24,155 nt of DNA from Collinsella sp. (GTDB taxonomy: Bacteria > Actinomycetota > Coriobacteriia > Coriobacteriales > Coriobacteriaceae): the NCBI GenBank assembly GCA_019424965.1, contig JAHYYL010000011.1:1-24155 (forward strand), written 5' to 3'. A model generated the notes under the pieces. It did no database searches. It was not told the DNA's origin and worked only from the letters and a program-made list of their open reading frames with translations. Below are positions 9,601 through 16,480 of this stretch, piece after piece; the first letter of the stretch is position 1; each line of letters starts with the position of its first letter. Both the position numbers and the translations under genes were made by a program.

Positions 9601-11131
9601 TGACGGTCACATCGAGAGTCGTCGCGGTCTCGACAATCGAGGTGCCCTCCTTATCGGTGCTCCAGCCCACAAAGCGATAGCCCATACCGGCAACAGCGGT
9701 CAGTTCCACCTGATCGCCCACGGCAAAGCTGCCGCTGCCCGTAACACGGCAGCCCCTGCTCGATGCCTTGTCCTTCACCACGACCTCGCCCGTAACGGTC
9801 ACCTCGTACGGATCGGCAAACACGGCCTGGAGCTCCAACGTATCGTCCTCGAGCCCCTCGACCATATCCTTGTCGAGCTTAACCCAACAATGGGCGTCGC
9901 AGGTCAGCAGCGACTTGTTGCCCTGGGCATCTAGGCCATACCAGCCGACAAAACGTTTGGTTCCCGTAGGCGTAGCGCTGAGTTCGACCGTATCACCGAA
10001 TTGATAGGAGCCCTCGCCGCTCAGGGTGCCCACGCTATCCTCACTCGCGCTCAAAACGACCTGATAGGACTTAGGCGTAAAGATCGCCGTATAGGTGGCG
10101 TCACCCGTGACCTTAACGGTATAGTCGGCGTTCTCGCTGACTGACTCGCCCTTGTCGTCCGTCCAACCCGCAAACGAATACCCGGTGTTGGCGATCGCAC
10201 GAAGCGTTGCGCGGTCGCCGGCCTCATAGCCACCAAAACCGCTCACGGCTCCGCCCTCGGCAGGCGAAGCAACGGTATGCACGACATACGAACCCGACGC
10301 AAAGACAGCATAGAGCGACGTGTCCTCACGCACGGTAAATCGATATGTTTTCTTGGAGCTCACGCACGTGCCGTTCTGGAACCAGCCCACAAAAGCCGTA
10401 TCCTCGGCGGCGACCGCGCGCACGGTTGCGACCTGCCCGGCGGCATACGCCCCCGCGCCCTCGACCGTGCCCATGCTCTCTTCGCAGGAAACGTCCACCG
10501 TATATTGCTTTGCCGAGAACACGGCCTGGAGCGTCGTGTCGGACGTTGGCATCACGTGATAGGTACTGTCACGGCTTACCACGGCGCCCGAAGCATCGGC
10601 CCAATACTCAAACGCATAGCCCGAAAGCGCATGCGCGGTCAGCGTGGCGGCATGCCCCGCCTCAACGGTACCCGTGCCCTCGACCCAGCCGGCGACACTC
10701 GATTCGACCAGCGAGCCGGTGCCGGAATCGACTACCGTCGTGGCGTCGACGTCATAGCTTTTTGCCATAAAGCGAGCGATGTGCACATGGCTGCGCTCCT
10801 GGTGGCAGGTGAACTCCGCATCGGCAGACTCAAACGTGCCGTCTGCCGTATACCAACCAGTAAAGACATAACCGGGATTGGGCGTTGCCTTAAGGGCAAC
10901 CTCCGCGCCGCGGTCCGCAAGAACGCGGCTCGCCTTGACGGTGCCGCCCTCCGCAGGATCAGCGAGGGACACGCAGACGGTATCGATAGGCACAAAGCCC
11001 GCGGTAATAACGCAGTGCCCGGTTTTACCGCGAGCCTTCGCAACCAACGAGGTCTCGTGCTTAAGGCTCTTCAGGCGGCCATTGACGTACCAACCCCAGA
11101 ACAAAAAGCCAGGATGGGCCTTGGCCGTCAA
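3629..11131 (-). CDS. Giant cell-wall adhesin, C-terminal piece (frameshifted from the upstream frame)
   Basis: This 2500-residue frame has only a TTG at its head, preceded by no ribosome site, and begins inside a beta repeat, so it is the 3' part of a broken gene. Residues 1-770 hold about ten InlB-type beta repeats with the G-Y-x-F-x-G-W signature. Residues 771-1391, 1391-1836 and 1904-2350 are three related modules: a beta domain, an Ig-like domain with LSYQW and GEYFCR, a putative Ig-fold with ALVFNG and PYEY, and MBG-like domains ending GTLTVKKK. The first module has extra MBG-like units. Asp/Pro/Asn spacers lie at 1837-1904 and 2350-2432. The tail has LADTG at 2465, a hydrophobic helix and RRRR, a sortase signal of the LAxTG type. 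It is probably a surface adhesin; the ligand is unknown. Confidence 0.85.
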   Translation of the reverse strand: MTAKAHPGFLFWGWYVNGRLKSLKHETSLVAKARGKTGHCVITAGFVPIDTVCVSLADPAEGGTVKASRVLADRGAEVALKATPNPGYVFTGWYTADGTFESADAEFTCHQERSHVHIARFMAKSYDVDATTVVDSGTGSLVESSVAGWVEGTGTVEAGHAATLTAHALSGYAFEYWADASGAVVSRDSTYHVMPTSDTTLQAVFSAKQYTVDVSCEESMGTVEGAGAYAAGQVATVRAVAAEDTAFVGWFQNGTCVSSKKTYRFTVREDTSLYAVFASGSYVVHTVASPAEGGAVSGFGGYEAGDRATLRAIANTGYSFAGWTDDKGESVSENADYTVKVTGDATYTAIFTPKSYQVVLSASEDSVGTLSGEGSYQFGDTVELSATPTGTKRFVGWYGLDAQGNKSLLTCDAHCWVKLDKDMVEGLEDDTLELQAVFADPYEVTVTGEVVVKDKASSRGCRVTGSGSFAVGDQVELTAVAGMGYRFVGWSTDKEGTSIVETATTLDVTVTQDITYYAQFESDGQVTITVTGSSIFRGTALLVDGIPAGSRSYDRGDMFMAIAIPWKKNHFSHWVDDVGVTVSYSAFYIGTAKENRQLTAVFYETGCDVQVATYPKDAGFSMVALGTGGSYHSAAIMFTVPHKGWKFKYWADENGMPVGATPVINRVVFGNRTFTAVYERASMTVTAVDSRQGGHVEGSSEDESLGHAVTNEVENGESTTLTAVPDAGYVFDGWYARSDDGSLGDEPLSTDATWTFVPEDNMTVEARFAEAPKYKVTARAVNGSVDPESALVATDGKVTFSATPDEGCYLTRVTVAEEAGDDGSAGNAYDLDISDYKGGAYEVTLSGVSAPQQVTFEFAKAATPEVLAQPQDANAYEGDPVELSVAAEAGRNVRVHAAVSSGSAADVKLSYQWYRVSDDGGKAVALKGETGETLSFTQLDSDGEGEYFCRITQNYLGTATKTDTEHAKVSIVPREALVFNGRVLPVATAHDEYRVVIAGATGGKAPYAYNLDDVEVPEGMQLTLADDGSGALVLSGVPAATGVHSFKIRCTDDLGNKCDAHFALLVKAKEAPLTFEGQTFAYNATAQAPELSGVPEGCEGDVTLTYVGTGDTHYSSDQAPVDAGTYRAVVTLDAKGYVGNASGDFTIEKAPVDISIETSDVTYDGARHGAAVAVAGLDASGYSVAYCGIDGTSYGPTALEPCDSGNYRVTVEVTDPNYQGKKSAEFSITKASQVITGTTSYSGVYGGDPIVFNNVAQTPVTFELVDSDDDRGPVSIKGRCATVKAAGTARVVAHAKASRNYLAAEDVELTVSVAPAQLLVKVDDAERFEGQENPEFTSSLVSRCDTSDVKVTYFCSANKKSPAGEYQIDAAVADPNFDVAVDPGTLTVKKKPEHYKVTAKAVNGSVDNASVSVVEGGDAILLATPDEGCYLERVTVAQAGSDATVDLDISDYKGGAYEVTLSDVTTSQEVAFEFAKADAPRVVAQPQDMSVHEGDSAVLSVAAEAGKNVADHAASSTGCAAEVELSYQWFRMVNGKAVALEGETGETLSLADLDDELAGEYFCRVTQRYLGTEKQTDSDCVSVSVVAWDTLVFNGGLLPAASAHGTYIATIAGAAGGKAPYEYAWDKTKLPDGLKLSRTSGGLTLSGVPSKTGVSAFDITCTDARGEAMTARFALAVQAKRVKLTFTDGDFTFNGASQAPEVSGAPKVCKGDLKVWYYGCGSTQYFSTDAPTDAGTYRAVATLRSHGYIGAAACQFEIAPAKLKVKVDDAERFEGEANPAFTSSLESAVDTSGVKVEYSCDADESSPAGKYQIGATVTDPNFDVEVVPGTLTVKKKQEPVGPDPVVPDPDNPDNPDPDNPDPDQPDPGPNPGPDNPEPDNPNPDPKPDPDNPDPDNPEPDNPDKPERFEVTAKAVNGSVDNASVTVDAGGDVTLSATPDEGCYLERVTVTEAGSDKAIDLDISGYEGGAYEVTLSGVTASHEITFEFAKADAPKVIAQPQDAGAHEGDAVVLSVAAEAGKGVLDHTSSSTGSAADVELSYQWFHMVGGETVALEGETGETLLIEGLDEDCAGEYFCRVTQRYLGTEAQVESDRAVVSVVLRDALVFNGGLLPVARAHSTYRATIAGAAGGEAPYEYTWDDAKLPDGFKLTRTAGGLTLSGTPSKAGVSSFDITCKDARGETGTAHFVLVVQAKRVKLAFESGNFVYSGDAQAPEVTGVPKACEGDLWVRYYGTGGTHYSSSEAPTDAGTYRAVATLRSNGYIGAASRKFRIAPTKLKVKVDDVERFEGEMNPAFTSSLKSSADTSGVKVEYSCVADESSPAGEYQIEATVTDPNFDVTVEPGTLTVKKKQEPVDPDPVVPDPDKPDPDQPDQPDPDQPDPGKPEPDKPEPDQPDKPDPDNPDKPEPDNPSKPDPDKPGTPDSNQSDSGDPAKPGSSADSAADKARGDGAENPGQKASSKTSAQQLADTGDNAPLAVAVAAGAVALIAIALELLRRRRSDA
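3632..3739 (-). other. Sortase sorting signal (LADTG, membrane helix, RRRR tail)
   Basis: The last 36 residues are LADTG, a 20-residue hydrophobic stretch and the tail RRRRSDA. LAxTG is the motif associated with class E sortases of high-GC Gram-positives, instead of the LPxTG of class A. This predicts covalent attachment to peptidoglycan with the repeats facing outward, provided the protein is made at all. LADTG is encoded at 3739-3725. Confidence 0.8.
3840..4083 (-). repeat. Asp/Pro-rich wall-spanning spacer B
   Basis: Low-complexity coding sequence built on PDPDxP and PEPDxP units just before the sorting signal. The DNA is correspondingly repetitive (variants of TCCGGGTCCGGC), making it prone to length change by slippage. 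Such spacers usually carry a surface domain through the peptidoglycan. Confidence 0.8.
4084..5421 (-). repeat. Adhesin module copy C (1338 nt)
   Basis: It aligns with 5623-6960 at a constant offset of 1539 nt with no net insertion or deletion, giving 446 codons in each. The encoded order is beta domain (VTAKAVNGSVDNAS), Ig-like (YQWF, GEYFCRVTQRYLGT), a second Ig-like fold (ALVFNGGLLP) and two MBG-like domains ending VKKKQEPV. Stretches I compared by eye differ mainly at third positions and scattered residues, which implies an old duplication, not a recent one. Confidence 0.8.
5422..5622 (-). repeat. Asp/Pro/Asn-rich spacer A between adhesin modules
   Basis: Low-complexity coding sequence with units such as PDPDNP, PEPDNP and PDPGPNP, about 67 residues. 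It separates module copies B and C. It resembles the spacer before the sorting signal, so the repeating unit of the protein seems to be module plus spacer. Confidence 0.75.
5623..6960 (-). repeat. Adhesin module copy B (1338 nt)
   Basis: This is the equal-length partner of 4084-5421. The preceding module (about 6961-8820) has the same order of domains but is longer by roughly 520 nt, because it holds additional MBG-like units (KAPVDISIETSDVTYDG, KASQVITGTTSYSG). Confidence 0.8.
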
Positions 11132-11160
11132 ATGAAGGGTTCCCCTAATTTGAACTTATC
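11128..11160 (-). other. Frameshift between adhesin pieces 2 and 3
   Basis: The frame of piece 2 reads KFKLGEPFI and stops at TGA (11130-11128). The downstream frame is open only after a TAA near 11160. Between them is a G4 run (plus-strand C4 at 11142-11145). One more G would give KFKLGGTLHLTAKAHPGF, the normal continuation of a beta repeat into its GWY signature. No slippery heptamer in the correct phase is present. It is a true lesion, a contingency tract or a sequencing error. Confidence 0.8.
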
Positions 11161-14100
11161 GGTCGTAGGCTTCACCACGGTCCCATTGCACGTCACGGTA
11201 CCGCCGAGCCATGAATCGGCGGTGACGATTACCTCGGGCTTTGAGTCGGTAAAAATCGCGGTATAGGTATCGCTCTTGGTGACCTTGACGACCAGCTCGG
11301 CGGTATCGTACTCCTTACCGGAGCCATCCTTCCAATGGTCAAAACGATAGCCGTCGTTGGCCTTTGCCTTGAGCATCACCGTATCGCCGTAACCACAGGT
11401 AACAGAAGATGCGCCCGGATGCCCCTCGATCTCAACGGTACTGCGCTCCACAAAGGTCTTTTTTGCCTTCGCCGTCACGGTATACGTGTTTTCCTCAAAC
11501 ACCGCACGCACCGTGCATTCCACGTCCTCGGGATAGAACTCAAGGTAGCTGGGGTCGGTGCCCAAAAGCAGGCCCGTCTTGGCGTCGTACCAGCCCTTAA
11601 AGGTAAATTGTTTGCTCGCCTCGGCCGTGAGCTCAATGCTCAGCGTGGCAGGCTCGCCCTTCATGCAGTAGCCCTCGCCGTGCACCAAATATTTGCCCGC
11701 CATGGCCGCGGCCGGCTCAACGACAACGTCCACCTTGCAGGCACGCGTAAACTTTGCCTGGATCACGCAGTCGGTAATGGGCTCAAAGGTATAGGAGCGC
11801 TCGCTCGAAACCAGCGTCGAGGTGGCATCCGAGCCGCCGTTGCTCAGATACCAGCCGTCGAAGATATAGCCCTCGGATGTGGTGGCCTCCGCGGTCACGC
11901 GCTCGCCTTCGGGAACCTCGAGTACAATGCCAGCAGTCTCACCGCGCTTCAGCGTAACGGTACCGCCCTCGAGCGGGTCGGCCTCGGCACGCACGGTATG
12001 TGCATCCCTGCCGTCCATTACAGCCTCGATCCGGGCATTCCCGTTAACGCAGTATTCGCAAACTTCCTGCTTGTTGGCAATCGTGATACCCTGCGCATCG
12101 GTTTCTCGCCACTCTACAAACCGGTACGTCTTCTCCGGATTGTCGGGGCGCACCTTGGGCCGCATCGTAAACGTGAGAATGTCCCCATCCTTCGCGCGAA
12201 CCTTGCCATCCACGACCGGCACACCATCGCACAGCACCTCGGCGCTGTCGAAGGGATCGGTATTCACCAGGATGGTCTTATCCGCCTTACGGAAGCGTGC
12301 AACAAGATGGCGGTCGACCTCGGCCTTAAAGATATACGTACGCTCGGGCGAAACCTCGATGCCGTCCTCAAACCATCCCACAAAGGCATAGTCAGGACCC
12401 TCGCTCGCAGTGACCATAGCCTGATCGCCACGCGTAATGCTCTGCTTTACGGGGCTTGCGGTGCAGCCTGTCGAAAAATCGGCCTGGATGCCATCGGCTT
12501 CGGCAACTGCCGTAATCTCGACTTTTTTCTCGAAAACGGCCGTCATCTTTACAACCTCGGGCGTCAGGTCCGTGATCGTCATCGTCTTGAGAGGAGATGT
12601 CGAGACCTCGACGCCGTTCTCTTTCCAACATACGAAGCGATAGCCGGGATTTGCGACAGCCTCGAGCGTGGCGACCGTCCCCTCATAGTGGATACCGCCT
12701 CCGGTAACGACGCCGCCCACCTCGGGCTGCGCGGTGGCAATAATTTCGATCTTATGGTCGCCATGAGGCTTGGGCTTCTTGTGGTCGTCGATGATGTCCT
12801 TAATCTCCTTGAGCACCTTGGTGCCCACAGCGGCAACATCCTCACTATTGTCGGCCATACCGATCTCGATCACCGCGTCGGCCGCGATGGGGTCGACGAT
12901 CTCGCCCAAGCCATACATGGTAGCGAGAACGGCCGCAGCCGTAATCGCGGCGATAAGCGCGGCCTTCAGCGCCGCGAGTGACTCGTCGGGGTCAGTCGCC
13001 TCGCGGAAATGCGCGGTGTACTGCACATCCCCCTCGAGCACAAACGTGTAGGACGGACCATCGTCGCCGGTAAAGACAACGTTGCCGAGGGCATCGGTCG
13101 CGTAGTCAAACACATAGCCAGGCATTGGCACCGCCACGACCGTTACGCGCGACCCGATACCGTACAGACCGGTAGAGAGGAACTGTCCGAGCGGCTGCCC
13201 ACTCTCATCGACCCCGTCCACACTCAGCACAACGCTCGCCTGCGGAGCACAGTAGCGCGGAGTGATTTCGATCCTAGCGTCAGTCTTATCCTCAGACACA
13301 ATCGCGTCCGCCTTGTCCACCGTATAGGTAAAGTCGAGCTGATCGCTCACGGCGTACGCATCATCGCCCTCGCCCAGATACCAGCCCAGGAAGAGAGCGT
13401 TATCCGTGGCGGCGGAAAGGTCGACCGTCTCGCCGGCATTGCGATAGCAGTTTTGAGCGGTAACACTCAGGTGCGCAAAGTCCTGTGACGAATCGGTCGC
13501 CTGCGCATCGTTGACATGCACCGCATAGTCCTTGAGCTTAAAGCGGGCTTCCAGGGACAGATCCTTATCCGGCGTAAACGTGTAGACCGGCTCCCTGGAG
13601 ATGTACTTGCCGGACTCGGTGTCATACCAACCCTTAAACGTGATGTTGTCGTTGAGCATTCCTAGAGCACCGGCATCGAGCGTGACCTCGTCGCCTGCAT
13701 CAATCGTCGTCACGCCGGAAACATCGGGCAGTTCAACGCCGTCCATCAGCTTGCGTTCGCCTTTATCGATCGTTTGGGCATAGGAGATCTGGAACGACGT
13801 CGGCTCAGGCTTCTTGAGCTGTAGCGTGCCCTTGGTCTGGGATTCAAAATGCGAATAGCCGTCGTCATACACGAGCTTTACGGGCTGTCCGTCCATCGAC
13901 TCATCGAAGACGTCACCGTCGCAGGGGGTGGACGTAAGGTACTCGCCGAGCTCTTCCTGTATGAGGGCCTCGTAGTCCCAAATCGATACCGAATGCGGGT
14001 AATCGAGCTCGACGTTCATACCCTCGAGCGAAATGGTCTCCCCCGTCTCGTAGGTCATGTTGTTGGGGTCGCATGAGATCTCAACGTTCTCGAGCACCTT

Positions 14101-15219
14101 GCCCACCGGGACGGGCAGGCAGCCGTTGCACCTCTCCCAAACAGCTTTGGGATGCCCGTTAGCATACTTCGGAATCATCTTGGCGGGGACCATGACGGTC
14201 ATGTTGTATTTGGGGAACGTGTCGGTGTTAATGAGCACCGCATGGTTGCATCCAAAGAACACGGTCTCGAGATTGGTGCTGCCAAACGCCTTTTCCGGCA
14301 ACTCCTCGATCTTGGAGTTATATGGCAGCGTCAGCCCGCCGCTCAAGTCAGTGCCGTAGAAGCAGGTGTGGCCAAGCGTTTCGACCGTTGTGTTGCTCTC
14401 GAGCCCTGTGGTAGCAAGGTTTGAGCAGAACCTGAACGCGCAAACGCCACTCGATGTAATGGAGGTATTCTTGTCCAGGCCGGTATCGGTCAGAGCCTTG
14501 CAGCCTTCGTAGGCTCTGTCGGGAATCGATGTGAGGCCGACAACCTTGTCGAGCCCCGTGGACACCAGCCCACTGCCGGCAAACGCGGCATAGCCCATCG
14601 AGCCAATGGTAGTAGTCTCGCTGATGTTCAGGCTCGTAAGCGACTTGCAGCCATAGAACGCCTCTTTTCCGATGGTGCCGATGGTCATACCGGAAAGGCT
14701 GATATCGGTGAGATTCAGGCAGTTATAGAAGGCGTGCAATCCGATTTTGGAAATGGAACTGTTCTCAAAGCGCACTGAGCGCAGATTGGTAGAGTCGGCG
14801 CAGAGCTGTGCGTCGACTTCATCAACCCCGTAATCGACAATCAAATTCGTTACCATTCGACCATCGACAGAGTTCTCACGCGGGTTGTTTTCATCGATTT
14901 CTACCGTAAGATTTCCGTTTGCGTCGCACGGATACAGATAGTAGTTGGGCATGAGCTTGGCATACTCGTAGGCTGCCTGCTGCAGGTTGCCCTTGCTGTA
15001 CGCGACAAGGCGCGTGTAGCCATCGTCATACACCAGCTGTATGGGTTCTCCGTCCATCGAGCCATCGAAGACGTCGCCGTCGCAGGGGGTTGCCGTAAGG
15101 TACTCGCCGAGTTCTTCCTTTATGAGGGCTTCGTAGTCGCTATCCATCGTCGAATGAGGATATTGAAACGTGACGCTCATGCCCTCGAGCGAGATCTTTT
15201 CCCCCTGCTGATAGGCCAT
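11128..15219 (-). CDS. Giant cell-wall adhesin, middle piece (both ends broken)
   Basis: This 1363-residue frame is the middle of the split surface protein. The ATG at its head is internal to a conserved stretch (SRDPDKMAYQQGEKISLEG) that recurs at about residue 382 (SCDPNNMTYETGETISLEG), and the frame stays open upstream to a TAG at 15258-15256, so the ATG is not a genuine start. The order is an Ig-like domain, a BspA-type LRR_5 domain (about 80-315), a second Ig-like domain, then about nine InlB-type beta repeats to the end. A strongly hydrophobic run near residues 744-770 (LKAALIAAITAAAVLATMYG) interrupts the repeats and looks like a membrane helix. It ends by frameshift into piece 3. Confidence 0.8.
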   Translation of the reverse strand: MAYQQGEKISLEGMSVTFQYPHSTMDSDYEALIKEELGEYLTATPCDGDVFDGSMDGEPIQLVYDDGYTRLVAYSKGNLQQAAYEYAKLMPNYYLYPCDANGNLTVEIDENNPRENSVDGRMVTNLIVDYGVDEVDAQLCADSTNLRSVRFENSSISKIGLHAFYNCLNLTDISLSGMTIGTIGKEAFYGCKSLTSLNISETTTIGSMGYAAFAGSGLVSTGLDKVVGLTSIPDRAYEGCKALTDTGLDKNTSITSSGVCAFRFCSNLATTGLESNTTVETLGHTCFYGTDLSGGLTLPYNSKIEELPEKAFGSTNLETVFFGCNHAVLINTDTFPKYNMTVMVPAKMIPKYANGHPKAVWERCNGCLPVPVGKVLENVEISCDPNNMTYETGETISLEGMNVELDYPHSVSIWDYEALIQEELGEYLTSTPCDGDVFDESMDGQPVKLVYDDGYSHFESQTKGTLQLKKPEPTSFQISYAQTIDKGERKLMDGVELPDVSGVTTIDAGDEVTLDAGALGMLNDNITFKGWYDTESGKYISREPVYTFTPDKDLSLEARFKLKDYAVHVNDAQATDSSQDFAHLSVTAQNCYRNAGETVDLSAATDNALFLGWYLGEGDDAYAVSDQLDFTYTVDKADAIVSEDKTDARIEITPRYCAPQASVVLSVDGVDESGQPLGQFLSTGLYGIGSRVTVVAVPMPGYVFDYATDALGNVVFTGDDGPSYTFVLEGDVQYTAHFREATDPDESLAALKAALIAAITAAAVLATMYGLGEIVDPIAADAVIEIGMADNSEDVAAVGTKVLKEIKDIIDDHKKPKPHGDHKIEIIATAQPEVGGVVTGGGIHYEGTVATLEAVANPGYRFVCWKENGVEVSTSPLKTMTITDLTPEVVKMTAVFEKKVEITAVAEADGIQADFSTGCTASPVKQSITRGDQAMVTASEGPDYAFVGWFEDGIEVSPERTYIFKAEVDRHLVARFRKADKTILVNTDPFDSAEVLCDGVPVVDGKVRAKDGDILTFTMRPKVRPDNPEKTYRFVEWRETDAQGITIANKQEVCEYCVNGNARIEAVMDGRDAHTVRAEADPLEGGTVTLKRGETAGIVLEVPEGERVTAEATTSEGYIFDGWYLSNGGSDATSTLVSSERSYTFEPITDCVIQAKFTRACKVDVVVEPAAAMAGKYLVHGEGYCMKGEPATLSIELTAEASKQFTFKGWYDAKTGLLLGTDPSYLEFYPEDVECTVRAVFEENTYTVTAKAKKTFVERSTVEIEGHPGASSVTCGYGDTVMLKAKANDGYRFDHWKDGSGKEYDTAELVVKVTKSDTYTAIFTDSKPEVIVTADSWLGGTVTCNGTVVKPTTDKFKLGEPFI
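14284..14973 (-). repeat. Leucine-rich (BspA-like) domain, copy 2
   Basis: 690 nt encoding EYAKLMPN through IEELPEKAF. It matches 15263-15952 with equal length and high similarity, including NLRSVRFENSSIS, LSGMTIG, TGLDKVVGL and GLTLP. The domain is of the LRR_5 (Treponema pallidum/BspA) type, often found on host-associated surface proteins. Copy 2 is followed by an intact C-cap (TNLETVFFGCNH) that copy 1 has lost. Confidence 0.85.
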
Positions 15220-15236
15220 CTTGTCGGGATCGCGCG

Positions 15237-15263
15237 AAATCTTTATCTTATGGCTCTAAGCTG
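15237..15263 (-). other. Deletion-frameshift junction between adhesin pieces 1 and 2
   Basis: In copy 2 the LRR end and the next Ig-like start (ISCDP) are separated by 207 nt (14283-14077). Here the matching points are separated by 25 nt (15262-15238). The net loss is 182 nt, which is 60 codons plus two bases, so frame is lost. Piece 1 therefore ends AFSLEP and stop (15250-15248), while the homologous continuation HKIKISRDPDKM lies in the next frame. Confidence 0.8.
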
Positions 15264-16354
15264 AACGCACGGCTCGGCAGTTCCTCGATTTTGGAATAAA
15301 GGGGCAGCGTCAGCCCGCCGCTCATATTGGTCCCGGAGAAGCAACCTTCGCGGAGCGTCTTGATCGTCGTATTGCTCTCAAGTCCGGTCGTCGCAAGGCG
15401 GGAGCAGTTTTTGAACGCATTAACGCCGATTGACGTGATGGATGTGTTCCTGCCCAGACCGGTATCGGTCAGAGCGCTGCAGGCATTATAAGCGTTCTCA
15501 GGAATCGAACAGAGGCCAACGACCTTGTCGAGCCCCGTAGACCGCAGCCCGCTCCAGGCAAACGCGGCATCGCCCATCGTGCCGATGGTAGCAACGTCGT
15601 CAATATTTAGGCTCGTAAGCGATCCGCACCCAGAAAAGGCCCCTGTTCCGATACTTCCAATGGTCATACCGGAAAAGCTGATATCGGCGAGATTGGAGCA
15701 CCCAGAAAAGGCGTGTAGTCCAATTGAAGAAATAGAGCTGTTCTCAAAACGCACCGAACGCAGATTGGAGGAATACTCACAAATATATCCGGGGACCCCA
15801 TCCACTCCGTAATCAACGATCAGATTGGTTACCAATTTACCGTCGACAGAGCTCCCATACGGGTCGTTTTCATCAATCTCTACCGTAACGCTTCCGCCTG
15901 CATCGCACGGATACACATAGCCGTTCGGCATAAGCTTGGCATACTCATAGACCGTTGGATCCTCATACACGAGGGGATCGACTTCGCTGTCATCGGACGA
16001 GGACTCTGACGTTGCAGGCGAGCTCTTTGCAGCATCGGAATCAGTCGCAGCACTTGTGAGGTCCTGCGCTAGGCTCGTCCCGGGGGTGTCGGATGCCGCG
16101 TTGGATGAGTCGTCCTGCGTATTATTCGTTTGGTCGGAAAACGTGGACGAAGCGTTTTCGTCCGAAGGTGATGATCCATCGACCGCATCGGTATCGGAGC
16201 CCGAGTCGGTCTCTTGGGCCTCGCTCTCCACGGCGACCGCCCCGGCATCATCGGCATAGGCCGTGCTGGGCGCAAGGGGTATCGAGGTCAAGACCATCGC
16301 GACCGAAAGATAGACGACTAAAAACCTATAGAGGGCAGCAGTGATCCTATTCAT
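15248..16354 (-). CDS. Giant cell-wall adhesin, N-terminal piece (signal peptide and LRR domain, truncated)
   Basis: 368 residues. The N-terminus has a basic start (MNRITAALYR), a hydrophobic core and a likely signal-peptidase site after TAYA at residue 34. Residues 35-130 are a Ser/Asp/Glu-rich linker. Residues 135-365 are a BspA-like leucine-rich domain nearly duplicated in the next frame. The start is the ATG complementary to 16352-16354, with GGGAAGG five bases upstream. The frame ends abruptly at the deletion junction and has no wall anchor, so as it stands the product would be released or degraded. Joined to the other pieces, the ancestral protein would exceed 4200 residues. Confidence 0.85.
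   Translation of the reverse strand: MNRITAALYRFLVVYLSVAMVLTSIPLAPSTAYADDAGAVAVESEAQETDSGSDTDAVDGSSPSDENASSTFSDQTNNTQDDSSNAASDTPGTSLAQDLTSAATDSDAAKSSPATSESSSDDSEVDPLVYEDPTVYEYAKLMPNGYVYPCDAGGSVTVEIDENDPYGSSVDGKLVTNLIVDYGVDGVPGYICEYSSNLRSVRFENSSISSIGLHAFSGCSNLADISFSGMTIGSIGTGAFSGCGSLTSLNIDDVATIGTMGDAAFAWSGLRSTGLDKVVGLCSIPENAYNACSALTDTGLGRNTSITSIGVNAFKNCSRLATTGLESNTTIKTLREGCFSGTNMSGGLTLPLYSKIEELPSRAFSLEP
15263..15952 (-). repeat. Leucine-rich (BspA-like) domain, copy 1
   Basis: 690 nt, the same length as copy 2 at 14284-14973. The two are in tandem with a 979-nt period. Recombination between them would delete or duplicate one leucine-rich domain and could also explain the broken junction just downstream. 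Confidence 0.85.
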
Positions 16355-16359
16355 AGGAA

Positions 16360-16442
16360 CCTTCCCGCAATTTGCAAAGATACAGAGTCCCAGTGTGGGC
16401 CATCATCTCACAATACCCTGTATAAGCGACAATGCGGGAAGG
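16360..16442 (-). promoter_or_regulatory. Inverted repeat that could hide the adhesin ribosome-binding site
   Basis: In the minus-strand leader CCTTCCCGCA (16442-16433) is perfectly complementary to TGCGGGAAGG (16369-16360). The second arm contains the Shine-Dalgarno sequence of the adhesin start codon, five bases from the ATG. Pairing of the arms across a 63-base loop would block initiation. I see no good promoter or known riboswitch fold between the arms. Confidence 0.45.
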
Positions 16443-16480
16443 CTGCGCAAACGGTTTATCTAAGGGCGCAAATGGTTGGT

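Noticed and set aside
11128..11160. Programmed -1 ribosomal frameshift joining adhesin pieces 2 and 3
   Set aside because: The needed direction is -1, but no X-XXY-YYZ heptamer occurs in the right phase and no pseudoknot is evident. A lost base in G4 is simpler.
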